A program made the translations under genes and the position numbers. A stretch of 64,000 nt of DNA, from positions 14,996,501-15,060,500 of the forward strand of contig NC_133167.1 in NCBI RefSeq assembly GCF_040802235.1, read 5' to 3'. Below are positions 59,965 through 64,000 of the stretch, one piece after another. Numbering within the stretch: the first letter of the stretch is position 1; every line of letters begins with the position of its first letter. Source of the DNA: Manis javanica. Lineage: Eukaryota; Chordata; Mammalia; Pholidota; Manidae. The notes beneath the pieces are model-generated. The model was not told the origin of the DNA. It saw only the letters and a list, made by a program, of their open reading frames with translations, and made no database searches.

Positions 59965-60130
59965 GCTTACAGATTTCTGAGGTGTAATCATAAATTATAC
60001 ATATACCCCACAGTGGAAAACAGGAGTCTTAAGTGTATAGTTTGGTGAGTTTCGACAAGTGCATATTCTCTTTTACCAATGCTCCTACCAAGATAGAGAA
60101 CTTTTCCATTACCTTGCTCCTTGCCCATCA
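59965..60130 (-). mobile_element. L1M 3'-UTR piece, antisense
   Basis: 'taagtgtatagtttggtgag' + 'tttcgacaagtgcatattct' and 'ccaagatagagaacttttcc' + 'attacc' match the antisense L1M UTR. Confidence 0.7.
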
Positions 60131-60144
60131 GCCCCCACCTCAAA

Positions 60145-61210
60145 GTAAGTTAGCTCAATGGAAATAAAATAAATGAAAGAATGATGGTAAGACTAGAGAT
60201 GGATAAAACAGGACATGGACGTACAACAGAGAAAAATCAACAAAACCAACAAGTGAATTTTTGAACTCAATAAAATTGATAAATCCTTAGCCAGATGGAT
60301 CATATTGGAAATAGAAGAGGGAGCATGTGAACAAATGTTTACAATAGTAGAGATAACAAGGGGATCTTGTGAACAATGTTATACAATTTAATTTGTCTAT
60401 GTAGAAGAAATGGACTCATCCCTTGAAAGACAAAAATTAACAATACTGACACAAGAGGAAATAGAAAACCAGACTATCCCCTATATCTCTTGAGGAAATT
60501 GAATTCATAATTTAAAACCTTCTTACAAATAAATCCTTATGACTCAATGGTAAACTGAAACTTTATAAATCTTATTTAAACTGTTATCTTTAATTTTTTC
60601 AGAAAATAGAGGGAAAAAATCTTATGTAATCTTATTAGGGCAAAAAAACTCTAATACCAAAGCTAGACAAAGAAAATCTATAGCCTAATATCTCTTAGAA
60701 TACAAATTAAATGCAATAATATAAGAATAAATAGTAATACCAACTGAGATTTATCCCAGAAGTGAAAGGCTGGTTTAACGTTTGAAAATCAGCACAATTT
60801 GCTTCATCAACTAAACAGAAGAAAAAAGGACTTCACTGTTAACCCAATATATGCAGAGTAACATTTGACAATATTTGTCCATTTATGATAAAATAATAAA
60901 CCTCAACAAACTAGAATTTCCTTATAAATGGCATCTACAGAAGACCTGCAGATAGTGTTATACTTTATGTTGAAAGATTGAAACCTGTACCAGAAGATTG
61001 GGAACAAGGCAAAGTCGTCCACTTTCAAAACTTCTCTGCTAGAGTCACAAACTAATCTATGGTGATGGAAATCAGGAAAGTGTTTGCTGGGGAAATGGTT
61101 AGGATTGACTGAGAAGGGGCAGTAGAAATTTAGATAGGAGTATGTGTTCCTTACGTGTGTTTACTACAATCTGTGCATTTCGATGTATATAAATTATATT
61201 TCAATTTTGA
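60145..61210 (+). mobile_element. L1M ORF2 to 3' UTR, sense, internally deleted
   Basis: Sense ORF2 blocks in order: 'aaaaatcaacaaaaccaaca', 'aattgataaatccttagcca', 'gaggaaatagaaaaccagac', 'ataccaaagctagacaaag', 'gagatttatcccagaagtga' + 'aaggctggtttaac', 'ttaacccaatatatgcagag' and 'cctcaacaaactagaattt'. Then UTR: 'gtgatggaaatcaggaaagt', 'tgtatataaattatatttca'. Contains the reverse-transcriptase region but many stops and deletions. Opposite strand to the piece at 59965. Confidence 0.88.
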
Positions 61211-61329
61211 TCTCAGTTTAGTGTTCAGATATGTATATTTTCTTAAGCCATTCAGCTTTTGAGTTTTTATTTTTAGGATTATATTCAAAATTTTCCATAG
61301 TCCTTAATGTGGTCAGTAAAATTCTATGC

Positions 61330-61755
61330 GCCTCATGGCCCCACACTCATATAATCCCCTTTTCTTAAGTTTGGGCAGGAACTGGACCTTACCTCTAAGC
61401 AATAGACTATGCAAAGTTGGTAGGCAAAGACTCCTATGAACATGTCACATTCTATTGCAAAGGTGGGGAGATCAAAACTCCTAATCAATTGATTTTAAGT
61501 TAATCATAAACAGATGCATCTAGGGGGGCCTCACCTAATCAGATGAACTTTTAAAAAAATGGTCAAGTAGTCAAAAATCCTGAGCTGCAGGTAAGATGCT
61601 AACTCCAGCAGATACCTTGATTGCAGCCTTGTGAAATCCTGAGCAGAGGGCCAAGCTAAGCTGACTCCTGACCCATTAAAAATGTAAGATAATAAAATAC
61701 ATGTTAAGTCCCTAAATATGTGGGTAATTTGTTATTCAGCAATAAAAATAAATGC
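61330..61755 (+). mobile_element. MLT1-like MaLR LTR, sense
   Basis: 'catgtcacattctattgcaa', 'gggcctcacctaatcagatg', 'ccttgattgcagccttgtga' + 'aatcctgagcagagggccaa' and the tail 'gtaagataataaaatacatg', 'gggtaatttgttattcagca' + 'ataaaaa' are diagnostic and in order. 5' boundary uncertain. Confidence 0.82.
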
Positions 61756-61779
61756 ACTTCTTATTACCTTTTATTTCAA

Positions 61780-62170
61780 ACATGTGATACCTGTTCTTTC
61801 TTCATTTATTCTATAATTTTTTTCCCAGGAGGTAGCTTTCCTTTTATTGAGTTCTGTGTCTCTCTTTTACATGACTTGCTTCCTTTCATGTCCAGTTATT
61901 TTGAGTTACAATTTTATCTTTTTAATTGATTCATCTTGATCACCACTAGTGGCTGTAGGTTTTGTTTTTAGTATCCTACTTCAGCAAAACCCTAGTTATC
62001 CCTGGAATTTCTGGAAAAGCTCTCTTTTCTTGAGTGTTTTTGTGTTTGTGGTTTCTCTATTCCTGCTTATCCATTAATATGAACCTATTAGATTCATGTT
62101 TCAGGAGTTCTTCAAAATCTCCATTACATCAATGACATTCTGTCTTATTTTTAAGAATTGACATGAACTT
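61780..62170 (-). mobile_element. Possible L1M 3'-UTR-like T-rich sequence
   Basis: T-rich sequence such as 'atgtccagttattttgagtt' and 'ccctggaatttctggaaaag' resembles antisense L1M4/L1M5 UTR. Weak by eye. Confidence 0.35.
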
Positions 62171-62264
62171 CTATCTTTTTTTTACATATTATGTGATTTG
62201 AGGCAGAAGGGAGGTACTTTTTATCCATTTTCTTGTTATATTCTCATTTTTGAGGTGGTTAGTA

Positions 62265-62400
62265 ATACAATCTGATGATTTTACAGATTAAAAAAATGAG
62301 ATTCAAGGATGGTTATATGACTTACCCAAGTTCACTCAACTGGCAAGCCGTACAGCGTAGACCTGAGCTTAAATCATCTAATTCTTAATACAGTATTTTC
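62265..62400 (-). mobile_element. MIR SINE, antisense
   Basis: 'gattttacagattaaaaaaa' + 'tgagattcaaggatggttat' + 'atgacttacccaagttcact' + 'caactggcaagccg' is the antisense MIR core. Confidence 0.8.
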
Positions 62401-62630
62401 TTGCTTCTCATTAGGACCCAACTTACAAATGCTAATATGATGTGACATCCTTTCTCAATACTCCTGATGAACATTTACTGTGTTATACACTAAGGCAAAT
62501 TTTCTTGAAATGCTGAAACACTACACACCGACTCATACTTCAGTGACTCCAAAGCTAGCCATGGGTATTCTAACATCATTGCAATTCAGTGTGGCATGTG
62601 TTTTTGTTTGCTACCATAGTCTCGTGTTTT

Positions 62631-62642
62631 CACACACACACA

Positions 62643-62688
<46 letters not shown>
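62631..62688. repeat. (CA)n microsatellite
   Basis: 58 bp with one CAGA interruption near its left end, then an uninterrupted run of more than 20 CA units, so likely polymorphic. Confidence 0.97.
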
Positions 62689-62689
<1 letters not shown>

Positions 62690-62819
62690 TTAAGTTATTA
62701 AGATATTCTTCTGGAGGGTGTGCAGGCTTGCTAGGATTACGCAGGTGGAAACTGACAGCTTTCTTGTAGGAGGAGATGGGTATCCTGTGGTCTCTCTCCA
62801 TGTTAATTCCATCATTTGC

Positions 62820-63400
62820 TTTGGAATTTTCATTTGTATGCTCATCTTGAGTGGGAGTTGTGTCTGCCTCTCTGCCTAATTATTCCTGTCTAGTCATTTT
62901 TATAGCTGCCTCCGCCTGGTCTCATTCATTCTTGAGTCACTACAAATCTTATCTTCATGCCTCAGGGCTCCCGTGACATAGTGTTTTTGTGAATACTGAA
63001 GGTCCAGTTGCTGAACTGGGCTTCTCTGCTTCCTCCTGTACTCTTTCTGTAGGTTAACTTCACATACCCTGGGAAGATATGCAGGTGATTTTAGCTCTTC
63101 CCAGTTTAGGTGAATAAGCCTGGTGCTAGGCCACCATAACCCATGGGCTTCTCTTGGTCTCTATTACCCACGACCTGGATGCCAGCAGGTTCGCAGCTCC
63201 TTCCTCCCCGCTCGTAGCTGCATCAGTGGGTTTCAGCGCTCTGTTGCTCATCCAATAATTTTCCTTTTAAATATTTTATCAATTACAGTTGTGATTACAG
63301 TAAGGAGGGGTTCCCTCAAAGTAGGACCGCACCATGCCATCTTGCCCAGAAATCCCAGTATTTGTGTCTTCAACTGAATCAACTATTTAGTGGTAATTTT
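62820..63400 (-). mobile_element. L1M 3'-UTR-like sequence, antisense
   Basis: 'gttgtgattacagtaaggag' + 'gggttccctcaaagtaggac', 'accatgccatcttgcccaga' + 'aatcccagt' match the antisense UTR of old L1M families. The left half is less certain. The 84-codon frame at 63123-63377 is a by-product. Confidence 0.5.
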
Positions 63401-64000
63401 CCTCTCATCTTTTGTTGGATGTGAGTGACTAGAACAGGCCCCTCCCTCACTGCATTTTTAAAGTTCACTGTGATTCTGATAAAAATAATCTATAATTAAC
63501 GTATTCATCTGAGTACATGTTTAACAGCAGGACTAAAACACTTTCAAATCACACGTTGCGCTAGCCAGCTCAAGGGCCGGACAGATGCCAAAATATTTTT
63601 CACTTGTGTGTTGGTATTTCATATTTGCTAAATATGAGCCATTATGTGATATATTTACATATATATGATGAGCATGAATCAAAACATTTTCCTTTTGATT
63701 TTCTTAATTGGTTGAGGAAGGAAGAATATCTTTAATCTTGTTTGTAAATGATGTTAAATTTTCTTAGCATTAATTGGTGGCAATACAAAACACTCTTCGT
63801 GGGTAAAACTCATGCAGAAAGATCTTATTTACAGATTTAATATCCTTAGTTAATGATTCTAGCATCTGGAGTTATTCTCCTGTATGACTTGACTCAAGTG
63901 GTAACACTAGTAAGGTGAGTTGATATAGCTTGTAAATTATGTATGTCTGAGAAGAAAATTGTGGGGGAATGAATTAAATCAATTTTTAGCAAAACATTTA
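63401..64000. other. Unassigned stretch to window end
   Basis: AT-rich, no recognised repeat or gene. Confidence 0.4.

Noticed and set aside
60145-61210. L1 reverse-transcriptase region as a functional gene
   Set aside because: Many stops and internal deletions; the element is dead.
1-64000. Bacterial, phage or viral gene system
   Set aside because: MIR, L2, L1M, MER5A and MaLR relics throughout show this is mammalian chromosomal DNA.

Overview
The window looks like non-coding DNA of a placental mammal: roughly two-thirds A+T, dominated by old decayed interspersed repeats, with no supportable protein-coding gene, rRNA or functional tRNA gene. MIR and L2 relics place it in mammals. The L1 3' ends at 2.6-3.3 kb and 56.6-56.9 kb resemble the L1MA-like copies common in laurasiatherians. 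I saw no primate Alu, rodent B1/B2, carnivore CAN-SINE, ruminant BovB/ART2 or pig PRE1 copy. One tRNA-Ile-like retroposon at 55.8 kb could be a bat-type marker, but the species is not settled. All repeat names are recognised by eye and subfamily names are approximate.

Layout. 0-7.5 kb: an antisense MLT1-like LTR, a hAT relic, MIRs, an antisense L1 3' end, a MIR split by a MER5A element, and two sense MLT1-like LTRs, one carrying a 9-bp minisatellite. 7.6-9.9 kb: a GC-richer block with nuclear-receptor-like motifs, then unassigned sequence. 10-18 kb: three stacked L1 3' ends, MIR, L2 and DNA-transposon relics, and AT-rich sequence. 18-24 kb: almost no recognised repeat. 24.5-26.1 kb: an unnamed ~277-bp sequence duplicated in tandem, with a third copy 1.36 kb away; two copies share a perfect 10-bp-arm palindrome. 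26-34 kb: unassigned sequence with scattered MIR, L2 and MER5A and a purine-rich G-tract block. 36.07-36.50 kb: a clean solo LTR on the minus strand with TG...CA ends and a 5-bp target duplication. 37.8-43.4 kb: a layered pile of antisense L1 split by L2, MIR and an LTR. 44-51 kb: MIRs, a second probable LTR (47.93-48.55 kb) and a long sense L2. 51-64 kb: mostly unassigned sequence, then a tRNA-derived SINE, L1 fragments on both strands, an MLT1-like LTR and a long (CA)n.

No set of genes works together here. The window reads as a gene desert or a very large intron. The reading frames (none above 153 codons) are repeat-derived or low-complexity and show no domain I recognise. The best leads are the palindrome-bearing duplication, the solo LTR and the repeat-poor blocks, which could hold regulatory sequence. 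I found no evidence for a new multi-gene system.
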